A DNA stretch of 64,000 bases from Porticoccaceae bacterium (GTDB lineage: Bacteria; Pseudomonadota; Gammaproteobacteria; Pseudomonadales; Porticoccaceae): assembly GCA_029252555.1 (NCBI GenBank), contig JAQXBF010000011.1:62001-126000 (forward strand), in the 5' to 3' direction. The notes beneath the pieces are model-generated. The model saw only the letters and a list, made by a program, of their open reading frames with translations. It was not told the DNA's origin and ran no database searches. The position numbers and the translations under genes are program-made. Positions 20,150 to 32,196 of this stretch are shown here, one piece after another; within the stretch, counting starts at the first letter, position 1, and each line of letters begins with the position of its first letter.

Positions 20150-21328
20150 TTACGCCTCTTCGGTCTGTAGTTCTGGCAAATTGAGTAGCTTGCGCATATG
20201 GGGGTGTGGCACTTCGCCCTCATGAGCAACAACGGTACCGGCGACAATCTCATCATTGAAGTCAAGATTAAGCGCGCACTCTTCATCAATAATAAGTTCG
20301 AGTAGAGTCTGCATATTTTTACCCAGCATTTGGCTAGCATGATAAGCCAAATCTGAGGGCACGTTTTCAGGACCCAAAATAGTCACATCATGGGCAATCA
20401 CTGTTTTGCCCTGCTCGGTCAAATCACAGTTGCCACCGCGCTCGGCGGCAAGGTCTACAATAACCGCACCGGGCTTCATAGCCTTGACCATATCCTCGGT
20501 TACCAGAATCGGTGACTTAGCTCCGGGAATAGCTGCTGTGGTGATAATAATATCTTGCTGAGCAACCACCTCAGTCATCAATTCGCGCTGACGGCGCAGG
20601 AAATCTTCGCCCTGCTCTTTGGCATAGCCTCCGGCGCCTTCCGACTCGCCAGTGTCCAAGTCGAGTTCTACTGGCTTGGCTCCAACGGAGAGTATCTGCT
20701 CACGAGCCGCTGGGCGCACATCATAGGCTTCCACCACTGCGCCAAGGCGCTTGGCTGTGGCGCAGGCCTGCAAGCCTGCAACGCCCACACCCATAATCAG
20801 CACTCGAGCTGGCTGTAATGTGCCTGCGGCGGTCATTAACATGGGGAAGATTCGAGGGGCAGCCGAGGCGCCCATCAGTACCGCTTTATAGCCCGCCAAC
20901 GTGGCCATGGATGATAAAACATCCATGCTCTGAGCACGGCTAATACGCGGTACTAGCTCCAGCGCAATCGCTGTAGCACCTTTATCAGCCACAGCTTGAG
21001 CGGCCTGGGGTGATGCCAGAGGGTCCATCATACCGATAATCAGTTGACCCTTGCGAATAAGCGCCAGATCACCATCACTGTTTTCATTGTTGGAGCCAAA
21101 GCTCTGAACTTGCAAAATAATATCTGCACTGGCAAATATCTCTGCGCGGTCTACTGTAATTGTTGCTCCAGCAGCTGTGTATTCTGCATCTGGGTAACCT
21201 GCTTCACTACCGGCATCTGCTTGAATAAGTACCTTTACGCTTTTGTCAGTCAAAGACTGTACATTGGCAGGGGACATGGCGACACGTTTTTCACCGGTTT
21301 TGATTTCCGAGGGAATACCGATAATCAC
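20150..21328 (-). CDS. pntA1: NAD(P) transhydrogenase subunit alpha, soluble part
   Basis: MIIGIPSEIKTGEKRVAMSP; GVGVAGLQACATAKRLGAVVEAYDVRP. Confidence 0.95.
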   Translation of the reverse strand: MIIGIPSEIKTGEKRVAMSPANVQSLTDKSVKVLIQADAGSEAGYPDAEYTAAGATITVDRAEIFASADIILQVQSFGSNNENSDGDLALIRKGQLIIGMMDPLASPQAAQAVADKGATAIALELVPRISRAQSMDVLSSMATLAGYKAVLMGASAAPRIFPMLMTAAGTLQPARVLIMGVGVAGLQACATAKRLGAVVEAYDVRPAAREQILSVGAKPVELDLDTGESEGAGGYAKEQGEDFLRRQRELMTEVVAQQDIIITTAAIPGAKSPILVTEDMVKAMKPGAVIVDLAAERGGNCDLTEQGKTVIAHDVTILGPENVPSDLAYHASQMLGKNMQTLLELIIDEECALNLDFNDEIVAGTVVAHEGEVPHPHMRKLLNLPELQTEEA

Positions 21329-21572
21329 TCAATTCTCCTAATTTTCAGACCATTAGTTAGACCACTTCTTAAGATCATCTATGATAACAAATTAAATGAC
21401 ATTACCTAAAGGCCTCGACTTAATAGCGACTATCACAGGAACATTGATCCACTCGCCAACCCCATCTTGCAGGATCTTTTAACACTTCACAGCCTTCAAT
21501 AACAAACGAGCTTGGTTGTCATGTAGTTGGTGTTTATCAGATACAGGCGGCGTTAACCGCAGGGCGGGGGTT

Positions 21573-22526
21573 TTAGTTGAGTCTAGCTACAGAAAAATCA
21601 GCCAGCTCAGTCATCACAGATTTAAATCTACTATCGGGCAGATGCTGCAGAGCCTGCTTGGCTAAATTCGCCTCCATCTGCGCACGCTCCATGCTGTAAG
21701 CAATGCCTCCAGAGGCCTGCACAGAGGCCAAAATTCCATTGAAATCATCAGTACTATGATTAGTGATAGCCTGGCAGATTAAATCACGCTGGCATTCGTC
21801 CACATGATCTCTGGCAAAGATAAGGGGCAACGTCATTTTACCCTCGGCTAGATCGTCTCCTACATTTTTGCCAATGGAATCAACATCACCTTGATAGTCC
21901 AGCACATCGTCTACAATTTGAAATGCCATACCCAGATGCCTGCCGTAGTCGGCCATAGCATTAGACTCAGCATCGGCCAGCAAGGCTCCAGTCTGAGCCG
22001 CAGCCTCAAATAACTTAGCGGTTTTGCGGTAAATCACCTGTAGGTAAATATCTTCGCTGATCCCTGGGTTACCGGCATTGGCCATTTGCTGAACTTCGCC
22101 TTCAGAGATAACGTTAGTGGCATCAGCCATCAAACCCATAATCGGCATATCGCCAACCTCAACCAACATTTGGAAAGCTCGAGAATAAAGGAAGTCACCC
22201 ACTAGCACACTGGGCGCGTTGCCCCACTGAGCATTGGCAGTTTCACGGCCACGGCGCAGAGCTGAGACATCGACCACATCATCATGCAAAAGCGTCGCCG
22301 TATGGATAAACTCAATCACTGCGGCCATTTTTATATGCTGGGGCCCACTGTAACCATTAGCTAAGGCACTGAGCAGAACCACCACAGGGCGCAGCCTCTT
22401 GCCACCGGAATCAACGATATAATGGCCTATGTTTTCCACCAGCCCCACATCAGATTGCAGCTGTCTCACAATCAAATTATTGACGGCGGAAAATTCTTCT
22501 CGGATGGCATCGTGGAAAGACAGCAT
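21573..22526 (-). CDS. ispB: Octaprenyl diphosphate synthase-type polyprenyl synthetase
   Basis: LLHDDVVD and DDVLD aspartate-rich motifs; GGKRLRP; 317 aa. Confidence 0.88.
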   Translation of the reverse strand: MLSFHDAIREEFSAVNNLIVRQLQSDVGLVENIGHYIVDSGGKRLRPVVVLLSALANGYSGPQHIKMAAVIEFIHTATLLHDDVVDVSALRRGRETANAQWGNAPSVLVGDFLYSRAFQMLVEVGDMPIMGLMADATNVISEGEVQQMANAGNPGISEDIYLQVIYRKTAKLFEAAAQTGALLADAESNAMADYGRHLGMAFQIVDDVLDYQGDVDSIGKNVGDDLAEGKMTLPLIFARDHVDECQRDLICQAITNHSTDDFNGILASVQASGGIAYSMERAQMEANLAKQALQHLPDSRFKSVMTELADFSVARLN

Positions 22527-22713
22527 TGATTATTGTGGTTCACCGATTATTATTCAGGCTGCATGCTAGGCAGACCCTCTCTTCCTGTCAACCCAAAATA
22601 TCTCGCTAGGCCAGCACTAGCAACAGATTTGACAGTGGATACTGGGTTTAATGGTTGCCGCAACGACCATAACTGGTTACGATGCGCGATTGGACTTAAC
22701 CCATAAGGAAGAC

Positions 22714-23235
22714 ATGTCTTTCATCCCGAAATCCTCGTACTCCAGAGAAGAAATTCTCGCTAGCAGCCGAGGCGAATTATTTGGCCCCGGTAACGCAAAG
22801 CTCCCAGCCCCTAACATGTTGATGATTGATCGTATTGTTGAAATTAACAATGACGGCGGCAAACATGGCCTCGGGCAAATCATCGCTGAAATAGATATTA
22901 CCCCGGACCTGTGGTTCTTCGATTGCCATTTTGAAGGGGACCCAGTAATGCCAGGCTGTCTTGGATTAGACGCCCTGTGGCAGCTGGTTGGCTTCTTCCT
23001 GGTGTGGAATGGCAATGGTGGTCGTGGCCGCGCACTGGGCGCTGGTAATGTAAAATTCTTCGGCCAGATATTGCCTACCGCTAAAAAAGTCACCTACAGG
23101 CTGGATTTAAAAAGGCTCGTACAGCGCCGCCTGATTATGGGCATCGCTGACGGGTCTGTTGAAGTAGATGGCCGTGAAATCTATACCGCTGAAGATTTAA
23201 AAGTTGGGCTGTTCGCCAGCACTGATGACTTTTAA
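22714..23235 (+). CDS. fabA: 3-hydroxydecanoyl-ACP dehydratase
   Basis: [26 protein letters not shown]; start placed at [13 protein letters not shown]. Confidence 0.97.
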   Translation: MSFIPKSSYSREEILASSRGELFGPGNAKLPAPNMLMIDRIVEINNDGGKHGLGQIIAEIDITPDLWFFDCHFEGDPVMPGCLGLDALWQLVGFFLVWNGNGGRGRALGAGNVKFFGQILPTAKKVTYRLDLKRLVQRRLIMGIADGSVEVDGREIYTAEDLKVGLFASTDDF

Positions 23236-23318
23236 TTTTTTAACCGCCGATAATTACTTCAAGTATTTGTTGAATTCTAAGTGCTAGATAACCTTTAGAA
23301 AACGTAAGAGGATTACCA

Positions 23319-24533
23319 ATGAGACGCGCAGTTATAACAGGGCTTGGCATTGTTTCCTGCCTTGGCAACGACAGGGAGACGGTCACCCTTGCCTTGCGAG
23401 AGGGAATTTCAGGCATTCGCCGTCGCGAAGACTTTGTTGAAATGGGCCTACGCTGCCACGTTGGCGCTGTGCTCGATATAGACCCCAAAGAACATATCGA
23501 TCGCAAAGTGCTGCGCTTTATGGGCGCCTCTGCCTCCTATGCCTATATTGCCACTGATCGGGCTATTGCCGATGCAGGGCTTACCGACGAGATGGTCGCC
23601 AACCCACGCACCGGTCTAGTTATGGGCGCTGGCGGTGTCTCTGGCGAAATGTTTACCGAAAGTATTGATGTTATGCGCGAGCGTGGCATCAAACGAGCTG
23701 GCCCCTATCGCGTGACCCAGATTATGGCCAGCACTGTCTCGGCCTGTGTGGCTACACCATTTAAAATTAAAGGTGTCAATTACTCCATGGCCTCTGCCTG
23801 TGCCACTAGCGCCCACTGCATAGGCCATGCCCTTGAGCTAATTCAGCTGGGCAAACAGGATATTGTCCTTGCCGGTGGCTCGGAAGATATGCACTGGTCT
23901 ATGGCTGGCCCTTTTGATGCTATGGGCGCCTTGACCAGCAAGTACAACGACACGCCAGAAATTGCTTCCAGAGCCTATGATGCAGAACGGGATGGTTTTG
24001 CGCCCGGCCTCGGTGCTGGAACCGTGGTTGTGGAAGAGCTAGAACATGCTCTGGCTCGCGGTGCCAATATTATCTGTGAAATCACCGGTTATGGTGCCAC
24101 GTCAGACGGAGCGGATATGGTATCCCCCTCTGGTGAGGGCGCGGAACGCAGCATGAAAATGGCGATGGAAACCGCCAGCGGAGCAATCGATTATATCAAT
24201 GCCCATGGCACCAGCACCCCGGTTGGCGATATTGCCGAGCTGGGTGCAATTCGCAATACCTTTGGCGATAACTGCCCGGATATCAGCTCTACTAAATCTC
24301 TCTCCGGCCACAGCCTGGGTGCTGCTGGTGTGCATGAAGCGATTTACTGCATGCTGATGATGGAAGGTGGTTTTGTCTCTGCCTCGGCCCATATTGATAA
24401 TCTCGATGAGCATGCTCAGGGGCTACCCATTCTGCTCGAGACCAAATACAAAAAACTAGACCGTGTTATGTCAAACAGCTTTGGCTTTGGCGGCACCAAC
24501 GCCACATTGGTGATGGAACGCTACACCGGTTAA
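23319..24533 (+). CDS. fabB: 3-oxoacyl-ACP synthase I
   Basis: [13 protein letters not shown] active Cys, [24 protein letters not shown]; follows fabA. Confidence 0.97.
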   Translation: MRRAVITGLGIVSCLGNDRETVTLALREGISGIRRREDFVEMGLRCHVGAVLDIDPKEHIDRKVLRFMGASASYAYIATDRAIADAGLTDEMVANPRTGLVMGAGGVSGEMFTESIDVMRERGIKRAGPYRVTQIMASTVSACVATPFKIKGVNYSMASACATSAHCIGHALELIQLGKQDIVLAGGSEDMHWSMAGPFDAMGALTSKYNDTPEIASRAYDAERDGFAPGLGAGTVVVEELEHALARGANIICEITGYGATSDGADMVSPSGEGAERSMKMAMETASGAIDYINAHGTSTPVGDIAELGAIRNTFGDNCPDISSTKSLSGHSLGAAGVHEAIYCMLMMEGGFVSASAHIDNLDEHAQGLPILLETKYKKLDRVMSNSFGFGGTNATLVMERYTG

Positions 24534-24556
24534 GATATTTAGATAGTATTAGAAAA

Positions 24557-24586
24557 GGCGGCCACCTGAAAGGGGCCGCCTTTTTT
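24557..24586 (+). terminator. Rho-independent terminator after fabB
   Basis: GGCGGCCacctgaaaggGGCCGCC + TTTTTT. Confidence 0.85.
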
Positions 24587-24647
24587 GGCTTTACTGTTGG
24601 CCCTAAATCACCCTAAACAAAACAGAGTCACCCTAACTATAGACCGA

Positions 24648-24674
24648 GCCATCCTGGGCACAGCGAAGGATTTT
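24648..24674 (+). repeat. REP-like dispersed repeat copy 2
   Basis: GCCATCCTGGGCACAGCGAAGGATTTT; overlaps the stop codon of the DUF885 gene. Confidence 0.55.
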
Positions 24675-26580
24675 ATCGACTACCCTCAACCCAACCCCTA
24701 ACCCGCATCTCCAAGATATCCAACGGTATGGGCCCCGCCTCCAACACAAAGTCATGGAAACTACGAATATCAAAATCATCACCCAACTCTGCCGTGGCAT
24801 AGGCGCGCAACTCTTTAATTTTTAACTCACCCATTTTGTACGCCAGCGCCTGACCAGGCCAAACAATATAGCGATCGATCTCTACGGTAATATCGTGCTC
24901 AGACTTGGCGCTATTGGCGATAAAAAAGTCTATCGCCCTCTGGCGGCTCCACCCTAGAGAATGCATCCCAGTATCCACTACCAAACGAACTGCCCGCCAC
25001 ATCTCGTAGGTCAACTGGCCAAATTTGCTGTAGGGGTCTTTATAAAAGCCCATCTCATCACCTAGGCTTTCAGAATAAAGGCCCCAACCCTCTACAAACG
25101 CGGTGACGCTATACATATCCCGACGCCAGCGGTGCAAGTTGGTCTGCTCTTGAGCCAAGGCAATCTGCAGGTGATGCCCGGGCATCGCCTCATGCACAGT
25201 CAAAGCTTCCATTTCCCAGATAGGCCTAGTGTGTAACGCATAGGTATTGGCAAAAAATATGCCCGCGCGCCCTACCGACTGGGCCCCAGGACTATAGTAG
25301 GCCGTGGTTTGAGATTTTTCTGCATAGGCTGGAATAGCTTTCACCCCATAGGGCAGTCTAGGCAACTTGCCAAATAGCGCTGGCAGCTGGGCATCGGCTT
25401 TTTTCGCAATATTGCGATACTCCCGCAGCAAATCTTCTTTGCTAGTGAAATAAAACTGCGGGTCGGTGCGCAAAAACTCGGTGAACTGATTAAAGTCCCC
25501 TTCAAAGCCTGAGCTGGCAATAACCCTGTCCATAGCCTCGCGGATTCGCTTAACTTCGCTGAGCCCAAGTTGGTGTATTTGCTGAGGAGTAAACTCAGTA
25601 GTGGTTAATCGCTGCACACGATGAGCATACCATTCACGCCCCTGGGGTAGGCTGGCAAGTCCAACTTCCTTCACCGCATTGGGCAGATAATGCTGCTCCA
25701 AAAATCTCAGAAGTTTGCTGTATGCCGGGGCGATTTTAGTCTTGTAAGCAGCGATTGCAGCCGCTTTTAGTTGTGCCTGTTGTGGCCCATCAATTGAATC
25801 CGGGAAGTGCTTGAAAGATGCCAACAAAGAGCTATCCATCGGGTCGTCAAATAGTTGATTTCTCACCTGCTGGGGTACGTCCCGTAGAGTAATGGCTGGC
25901 GGTGTTAAGCCCTTTCCCAGCCCTCGTTTAAGCAATGTTATATTTTGCTCAATCAGCGTATCGGCACTCTCCAGTCGGGCGACAATATTTCTATACTGGC
26001 CCACATTGCGCGCTGGCATCATCGAAATCATCCGTGCGACGCTCTGCTGTATCCCACCCATTTGGTTTAGCGGCATCAGATCATCAGAATAGTCCTGAGC
26101 CTCAACATCAAAAGACAAATCTTTGTGTACCAGCTTATAGTCGAGCCTGGCATCTGCGCCCAGAGCCAAAACATCAAGGGACTCCAGGGCCTCAAGCAGC
26201 AACATCGTTTCATTTTTGCGTTGCTCAATGGCGGCGGCAGACATATCAGTCCAGCGGTGATCCTGACTTGAATCACCCAGATAGGTGCCATACTCAGGAT
26301 ACTCATCTAAATGGTAGTCATAGATAACGTCCATTAGCTCTGCCAAGCGAGAATCCTGGCTGAGATTAGTTTGCTTGTCAGTGACTCGATCAAGCCGATC
26401 CTGAAAATCAGATAAGGCTGCTATTGCAGGCTGAGGGAAAAAAGCTAGCTGGCAACACACTAACGTTGCCAATAACATTAATTTGGGAAATACAGTTTTT
26501 ATCGGAGTTCGATTTATTATTGTCATGGTCGCCTCTTGTGCTCGCACCCAACACAGTCGGGTAAGGCGTAATACTGTCAC
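24673..26580 (-). CDS. DUF885 family (predicted metallopeptidase-like) exported protein
   Basis: HEAMPGHHLQIALAQE; EGWGLYSESLGDEMGFY; N-terminal hydrophobic signal-like segment. Confidence 0.85.
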   Translation of the reverse strand: MTVLRLTRLCWVRAQEATMTIINRTPIKTVFPKLMLLATLVCCQLAFFPQPAIAALSDFQDRLDRVTDKQTNLSQDSRLAELMDVIYDYHLDEYPEYGTYLGDSSQDHRWTDMSAAAIEQRKNETMLLLEALESLDVLALGADARLDYKLVHKDLSFDVEAQDYSDDLMPLNQMGGIQQSVARMISMMPARNVGQYRNIVARLESADTLIEQNITLLKRGLGKGLTPPAITLRDVPQQVRNQLFDDPMDSSLLASFKHFPDSIDGPQQAQLKAAAIAAYKTKIAPAYSKLLRFLEQHYLPNAVKEVGLASLPQGREWYAHRVQRLTTTEFTPQQIHQLGLSEVKRIREAMDRVIASSGFEGDFNQFTEFLRTDPQFYFTSKEDLLREYRNIAKKADAQLPALFGKLPRLPYGVKAIPAYAEKSQTTAYYSPGAQSVGRAGIFFANTYALHTRPIWEMEALTVHEAMPGHHLQIALAQEQTNLHRWRRDMYSVTAFVEGWGLYSESLGDEMGFYKDPYSKFGQLTYEMWRAVRLVVDTGMHSLGWSRQRAIDFFIANSAKSEHDITVEIDRYIVWPGQALAYKMGELKIKELRAYATAELGDDFDIRSFHDFVLEAGPIPLDILEMRVRGWVEGSR

Positions 26581-26703
26581 AAAAAATTCGACGGGGAAAT
26601 CATAGTGCTACGGTTAGGGCAAGATAAAGTTGAAGAGGAAGAGAAACTTAAACCAAGAACCGGGAGAAGAATAGGGAGCCACAGATGTAACTCCCCATCA
26701 ATA

Positions 26704-27180
26704 TTACAGCGCCGCCAGTATAGCCTCGGCACTTGAAGCTTCCAGAGCCCCGGCATCAACATTGAGCAAAGTCACATCGCCATCATCCACGACCATGGCA
26801 AAACGCTGGCTGCGTGCGCCCATACCAAAACCTGTGCCGTCCAACACCAGACCCAGAGCCTCAGTGAAAGTGCCATTACCATCGGCCAGCATCTGAATAT
26901 GCTCGGCATTGGCCGACTGGCCCCACGCGTGCATCACAAACACATCGTTAACCGACATACAGGCAACGGTGTCCACGCCTTTGGCTTTAATGTCGTCCAC
27001 ATGAACCACAAATCCAGGCAGGTGAGCGGCTGAGCAGGTAGGTGTAAATGCACCTGGCACAGCAAACAGAACCACTTTTTTACCACCAAACAGATCTGCA
27101 GTGCTTAAGCCCGTGGGACCCTCTGCACCCATTACTGTAAACATACCTACAGGTATTTTATCGCCAACTTGAATTGTCAT
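26704..27180 (-). CDS. Peroxiredoxin, Prx5-like
   Basis: FAVPGAFTPTCSAAHLPGFV peroxidatic Cys; VACMSVNDVFVMHAWG. Confidence 0.93.
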   Translation of the reverse strand: MTIQVGDKIPVGMFTVMGAEGPTGLSTADLFGGKKVVLFAVPGAFTPTCSAAHLPGFVVHVDDIKAKGVDTVACMSVNDVFVMHAWGQSANAEHIQMLADGNGTFTEALGLVLDGTGFGMGARSQRFAMVVDDGDVTLLNVDAGALEASSAEAILAAL

Positions 27181-27270
27181 ATCAACCTCATTTAATAATA
27201 GTTTTCAAAACAAGGCCGCAGCTAAATAATGTTAGCGCGGCCTGAGATGTTTTAGTTTTACCAGGCCAGC

Positions 27271-27762
27271 CTAGAACGGAATATCGTCGTCAAAAGTACC
27301 GGCCTGGGGAGCTGGTTGCGAGGAGCCCTGCTGCTGCGGTGCGCTCTGCTGGGAACCAGAGGCCTGGGGTGCCGACTGCTGATAGCCACCGCCTTGAGAC
27401 TGGTCGTAACCTGCCTGCTGGCCGCCACGGCTGTCAAGCATCTGCATTTCGCTAGCAACAATTTCTGTGGTGTAGCGGTCCTGCCCGTCTTGGCCCTGCC
27501 ACTTGCGGGTTCGCAATGAGCCTTCGATATAAAGCTTGGACCCTTTCTTAACATACTCGCCAGCAATCTCCGCCAGACGATTGAAAAATACCACTCGGTG
27601 CCATTCAGTGCGCTCCTGCTGGTCGCCCGTATTTTTATCTTTCCATGATTCAGATGTTGCAACACTAAGGTTAGTCACAGCGCCGCCAGATGGCATAAAG
27701 CGCGTTTCCGGATCCTGACCACAGTTGCCCACAATGATGACTTTATTGACTCCGCGTGCCAT
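27271..27762 (-). CDS. ssb: Single-stranded DNA-binding protein
   Basis: [24 protein letters not shown]-rich linker; terminal FDDDIPF tip. Confidence 0.98.
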   Translation of the reverse strand: MARGVNKVIIVGNCGQDPETRFMPSGGAVTNLSVATSESWKDKNTGDQQERTEWHRVVFFNRLAEIAGEYVKKGSKLYIEGSLRTRKWQGQDGQDRYTTEIVASEMQMLDSRGGQQAGYDQSQGGGYQQSAPQASGSQQSAPQQQGSSQPAPQAGTFDDDIPF

Positions 27763-27786
27763 TTATTTCCCCTGTTATTTTCTGAG

Positions 27787-29160
27787 TTAAGTACGGTTAA
27801 GGTAAGGCTTTAGGCTTGGCATATCCACCGTCTGCTTATCAACTTTGACGTAGGCCAAAGGCTCGCCTTGAATGAGGAGTATATCTTCTACCCCAGTTAT
27901 AGTTGAAACTATTTTTGCAAAATCCTGATGGTCTGTCTCACCCACCTGCAGCACTAATGTCTGCAGCGCTCTGGGGGACTGTAATCCCAAAGACAACAGC
28001 CACCAAATCCCCAGAACAGCCGCTATTAATAAAAACAGGCCGTTGACTCCGTAGTACTGCAAACTCCAACCACCCAAAACACCTCCGGCAAAGGCACCAA
28101 AAAACTGGCTCGACGAATAGATGCCCATGGCCGTGCCGCGATTGCCTACCGGGCAGACTTTGCTTAGCCAAGACGGCAGAGAAGCCTCAAGCAGATTAAA
28201 GGCAGCAAAGAAAGCCAACAGCATAAATGGTGTCAGCATGGCACCGCGCTGCAGCCCGAGTACCAGCATAGAGATAGCCAACAGGGCCACAGCCGAGACA
28301 AAGGTAAGCTTTTGTCGCCTGTAGCGTTCTCCTAGAATCATCACGGGAATCATGGCGAGGAAACCACCCCCCAAAAGGGCTCCATAGACCCACCATAAAT
28401 CCTCATTGGCAACACCCAACTCGTCAGTGAGAATAGTTGGAATCACCACAAATGCAGCCATCAGCGCCAGATGCAGGGCAAAAATACCCAGATTTAAACG
28501 CATCAGTGTCGGGTTTCTCAGCAATTGCCCTATATGCTTGATATCCGCTAATGTCTCGCGATTTTGCTGCACCACAACTGCCTTAGGCACCAGAGAGACA
28601 AACAGCAGAATGCCTAGTAAACCAAGCCCCGCCGTTAGCCAAAATATTCCGGACAGGCCAGCAGACGAGGCAATTATAGGGCCCAATATCATGGCCACCA
28701 TAAAGGACAGGCCAATACTGCCGCCGATAGCCGCCATCGCTTTGGTGCGATTTTCTTCAGAGGTGAGATCTGTAACCATCGCCATTAATGTGCTGGCGAT
28801 AGCACCCATACCCTGCATGCCGCGGCCAATCATCAGCCCGACCATACTGTCCGCCGTGGCCGCAAAAATACTGCCTGCCACAAACATCACCAAGCCACCG
28901 ATAATCACTGGGCGGCGCCCTATTTTGTCGGATAGCAGCCCCAGTGGGATTTGCAATATGGCCTGAGTTAACCCGTAGGCACCGAGGGTCAGGCCGAGCA
29001 TCATTGGCGATGCACCAGCATAGTCACCCATGTACAGCGTCAGCACCGGCAGCACCATAAATAGCCCCAGCATTCTGAAACTGTAAAGACTGGCGAGAGA
29101 CGCAGTAGCGCGCCGCTCTACGACAGAAAAGGCCGATGAAGATTGCGTGAGTTTAGTCAA
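27787..29160 (-). CDS. MFS transporter, YajR-like with C-terminal YAM-type domain
   Basis: 12 TM-like segments, LSDKIGRRPVIIGG; about 60-aa soluble C-terminus; adjacent to ssb and divergent from uvrA. Confidence 0.8.
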   Translation of the reverse strand: MTKLTQSSSAFSVVERRATASLASLYSFRMLGLFMVLPVLTLYMGDYAGASPMMLGLTLGAYGLTQAILQIPLGLLSDKIGRRPVIIGGLVMFVAGSIFAATADSMVGLMIGRGMQGMGAIASTLMAMVTDLTSEENRTKAMAAIGGSIGLSFMVAMILGPIIASSAGLSGIFWLTAGLGLLGILLFVSLVPKAVVVQQNRETLADIKHIGQLLRNPTLMRLNLGIFALHLALMAAFVVIPTILTDELGVANEDLWWVYGALLGGGFLAMIPVMILGERYRRQKLTFVSAVALLAISMLVLGLQRGAMLTPFMLLAFFAAFNLLEASLPSWLSKVCPVGNRGTAMGIYSSSQFFGAFAGGVLGGWSLQYYGVNGLFLLIAAVLGIWWLLSLGLQSPRALQTLVLQVGETDHQDFAKIVSTITGVEDILLIQGEPLAYVKVDKQTVDMPSLKPYLNRT

Positions 29161-29373
29161 GTTGATGTCAGTTACTGTTAGTGGAATTTGGAGAGTATCT
29201 TAACAGCGCAATGCAGCAGCGAAAATATTTATCATCAATTTTTTATAAATCAGGGTCTATTCGGAGCCACTTATCGTAAACAAAGAATCAATTTTGTTTT
29301 GCCCAGGCGCGATGCTGGGAACTATAATTATCAGCTTATCTCAGCCCTTTAATTAAACAAAAAAGAAGCACTA

Positions 29374-32196
29374 ATGGATACCATTCAGGTACGGGGCGCA
29401 CGCACCCACAATCTTAAGAATATTGATCTCGATATTCCCCGTGACAAGCTGATTGTTATCACGGGCTTATCGGGTTCGGGTAAGTCATCTCTGGCGTTTG
29501 ATACATTGTATGCCGAGGGCCAGCGTCGCTACGTGGAGTCATTATCCACTTATGCTCGTCAGTTCCTGTCGATGATGGAAAAACCCGATGTCGACCATGT
29601 AGAGGGGCTGTCCCCTGCCATCTCTATTGAGCAGAAGTCCACTTCCCATAACCCCAGATCTACTGTGGGTACTATTACCGAAATTTACGATTATCTGCGA
29701 CTGCTGTTTGCACGGGCGGGTGAACCGCGCTGCCCAGAGCATAGCCAGCCATTAAATGCTCAGACAGTAAGCCAAATGGTCGACCAGGTTATGGGTCTGC
29801 CGGAGGGCAGCAAGTTGATGCTGCTGGCACCAGTGATTAAAGATCGCAAAGGTGAACATGTGCATCTTTTTGATAGTCTGCGGCGCCAAGGCTTTATTCG
29901 CGCCAGAATTGATGGCCTTGTCTGTGACCTAGATGAAGCGCCCACTCTGGATAAAAAGAAAAAACATACTATTGAAGTGGTGGTTGACCGCTTTAAAGTG
30001 AAGGAGGATATTGGCCTGCGTTTGGCAGAATCCTTCGAGACGGCCCTAGCCTTGGCTGAGGGACTGGCCATCATTAGTTATATGGACGGTGGCACCTCAG
30101 ACCAAATTTTTAGCGCCAAATTCGCCTGCCCCATCTGTAACTACAGTCTTAACGAGCTAGAGCCTAGGTTATTTTCCTTTAATAATCCCGCCGGGGCCTG
30201 CCCTACCTGTGATGGTCTGGGTGTGCATCAGTTTTTCGATATAGACCGCGTTATTCAGCATCCAGAAGCCAGTATCTCTGAGGGGGCTATTCGTGGCTGG
30301 GACCGCCGCACATTGTTTTACTACAATATGCTGACCAGTCTTGCCGAGCATTACGATTTCGATATTGAGCAACCTTGGGAAAAACTCTCCGCTATCCACC
30401 AACAGAAGATTTTGTTTGGCAGCGACAACGAAGAGATCACCTTTAACTATGTCAATGACCGGGGCACAGTGTTCCGCCGCCAACATAGCTTTGAAGGTGT
30501 CATTAATAATATGGAGCGGCGCTACCGCGAGACCGAGTCCAACTCAGTGCGGGAAGAACTGTCCAAGTATATGGCAACCTCCGATTGCCCAGAGTGCTCT
30601 GGTACCCGTTTGCGCAAATCGGCGCGCAATGTATTTATCGATGATCGCCGAATTGAAGATATTGTCTGCATGCCCGTGGGCGACTGCTGTGACTATTTTG
30701 AAAATCTTAATCTGCCCGGCCGACAGGGCGAGATTGCCGAGAAAATCGTGAAAGAAATTCGTCAGCGTTTTAACTTCTTAGTGGATGTGGGCCTAAATTA
30801 TCTGTCCCTAAATCGCAGTGCCGACACTTTGTCCGGTGGTGAAGCCCAACGGATTCGGCTGGCCAGCCAGATTGGTGCCGGCCTTGTGGGCGTGATGTAT
30901 ATCCTTGATGAGCCCTCCATTGGCCTGCACCAGCGCGACAATGAAAGGCTATTAAAGACACTGGTACGACTGCGGGATCTGGGCAACACCGTTATTGTGG
31001 TTGAGCATGATGAAGATGCCATCGCCTCTGCTGACTACATTATTGATATAGGCCCAGGGGCTGGTATTCATGGTGGTGAAATTGTTGCCGAGGGCACCGC
31101 CAAGCAGATCAAGGGCAATAAAAATTCCATTACCGGCCAGTTTTTATCGGGTAAGCGTGGTATTTTAATTCCCAAAGTGCGCAATCAAGGTAAAGGCAAA
31201 ACCTTGAAGATTACTGGTGCCACCGGGAATAATCTGCAGAATATTGATCTGGAAATCCCCCAGGGTGTCCTTACCTGTATTACCGGTGTCTCTGGCTCGG
31301 GCAAGTCAACGCTGATAAACGGAACACTCTATCCAGCGGCGGCTGTGGCCTTAAATAAAGCGACCACCTTAAAACCAGCAGCCCATACCAAGATCACTGG
31401 TCTCAGCCACTTAGACAAATGCATTGATATTAATCAGAGCCCTATTGGTCGTACTCCCCGCTCTAACCCAGCGACCTATACAGGCATCTTTACCCCAGTT
31501 CGTGAACTCTTTGCTGGTACACAGGAAGCCCGCTCTCGAGGCTATAACCCTGGCCGCTTTAGCTTTAATGTCAAAGGTGGTCGCTGTGAGGCCTGTCAGG
31601 GGGATGGCGTGACCAAAGTAGAGATGCACTTCCTGCCAGATATCTATGTGCCCTGCGATGTCTGCAAAGGCAAGCGCTATAATCGCGAGACCTTGGATAT
31701 TCTCTATAAAGGTAAAAATATCCATCAGGTTCTAGAGATGACTATAGAAGATGCGCGAGAATTTTTCGATGCAATCCCCGCTATTGCGCGCAAACTGCAA
31801 ACCTTGATTGATGTGGGCCTGTCTTATATCAGCCTCGGGCAGTCGGCAACTACGCTGTCTGGAGGTGAAGCCCAGAGAGTCAAACTCTCCAAAGAGCTAT
31901 CAAAAAGAGATACTGGCAAGACTTTATATATTCTCGACGAACCCACCACCGGGTTGCATTTCCATGATATCGAGCAGCTTTTAGCGGTGCTTCACCGCTT
32001 GCGGGACCATGGCAATACAGTAGTGGTTATTGAACATAATCTGGATGTCATAAAGACAGCGGATTGGATTGTCGATCTGGGGCCAGAGGGTGGCTCCGGG
32101 GGCGGGCAGATTGTCGCTCAGGGTACTCCGGAAGAAGTGGCTCTGGTTAAAGGCTCCCATACAGGGCACTTTTTGAAGGATATTCTGGCGCGCTAA
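29374..32196 (+). CDS. uvrA: UvrABC excinuclease subunit A
   Basis: [53 protein letters not shown]; two ABC modules; 940 aa. Confidence 0.99.
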   Translation: MDTIQVRGARTHNLKNIDLDIPRDKLIVITGLSGSGKSSLAFDTLYAEGQRRYVESLSTYARQFLSMMEKPDVDHVEGLSPAISIEQKSTSHNPRSTVGTITEIYDYLRLLFARAGEPRCPEHSQPLNAQTVSQMVDQVMGLPEGSKLMLLAPVIKDRKGEHVHLFDSLRRQGFIRARIDGLVCDLDEAPTLDKKKKHTIEVVVDRFKVKEDIGLRLAESFETALALAEGLAIISYMDGGTSDQIFSAKFACPICNYSLNELEPRLFSFNNPAGACPTCDGLGVHQFFDIDRVIQHPEASISEGAIRGWDRRTLFYYNMLTSLAEHYDFDIEQPWEKLSAIHQQKILFGSDNEEITFNYVNDRGTVFRRQHSFEGVINNMERRYRETESNSVREELSKYMATSDCPECSGTRLRKSARNVFIDDRRIEDIVCMPVGDCCDYFENLNLPGRQGEIAEKIVKEIRQRFNFLVDVGLNYLSLNRSADTLSGGEAQRIRLASQIGAGLVGVMYILDEPSIGLHQRDNERLLKTLVRLRDLGNTVIVVEHDEDAIASADYIIDIGPGAGIHGGEIVAEGTAKQIKGNKNSITGQFLSGKRGILIPKVRNQGKGKTLKITGATGNNLQNIDLEIPQGVLTCITGVSGSGKSTLINGTLYPAAAVALNKATTLKPAAHTKITGLSHLDKCIDINQSPIGRTPRSNPATYTGIFTPVRELFAGTQEARSRGYNPGRFSFNVKGGRCEACQGDGVTKVEMHFLPDIYVPCDVCKGKRYNRETLDILYKGKNIHQVLEMTIEDAREFFDAIPAIARKLQTLIDVGLSYISLGQSATTLSGGEAQRVKLSKELSKRDTGKTLYILDEPTTGLHFHDIEQLLAVLHRLRDHGNTVVVIEHNLDVIKTADWIVDLGPEGGSGGGQIVAQGTPEEVALVKGSHTGHFLKDILAR

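Noticed and set aside
24601-24640. Three CACCCTAA/CCCTAA motifs (telomere-like)
   Set aside because: Irregular spacing, only three short copies in an intergenic region; most likely chance or decayed repeat.
29161-29373. SOS/LexA box expected between the MFS gene and uvrA
   Set aside because: No sequence matching CTGT-N8-ACAG with reasonable flanks could be found by eye.
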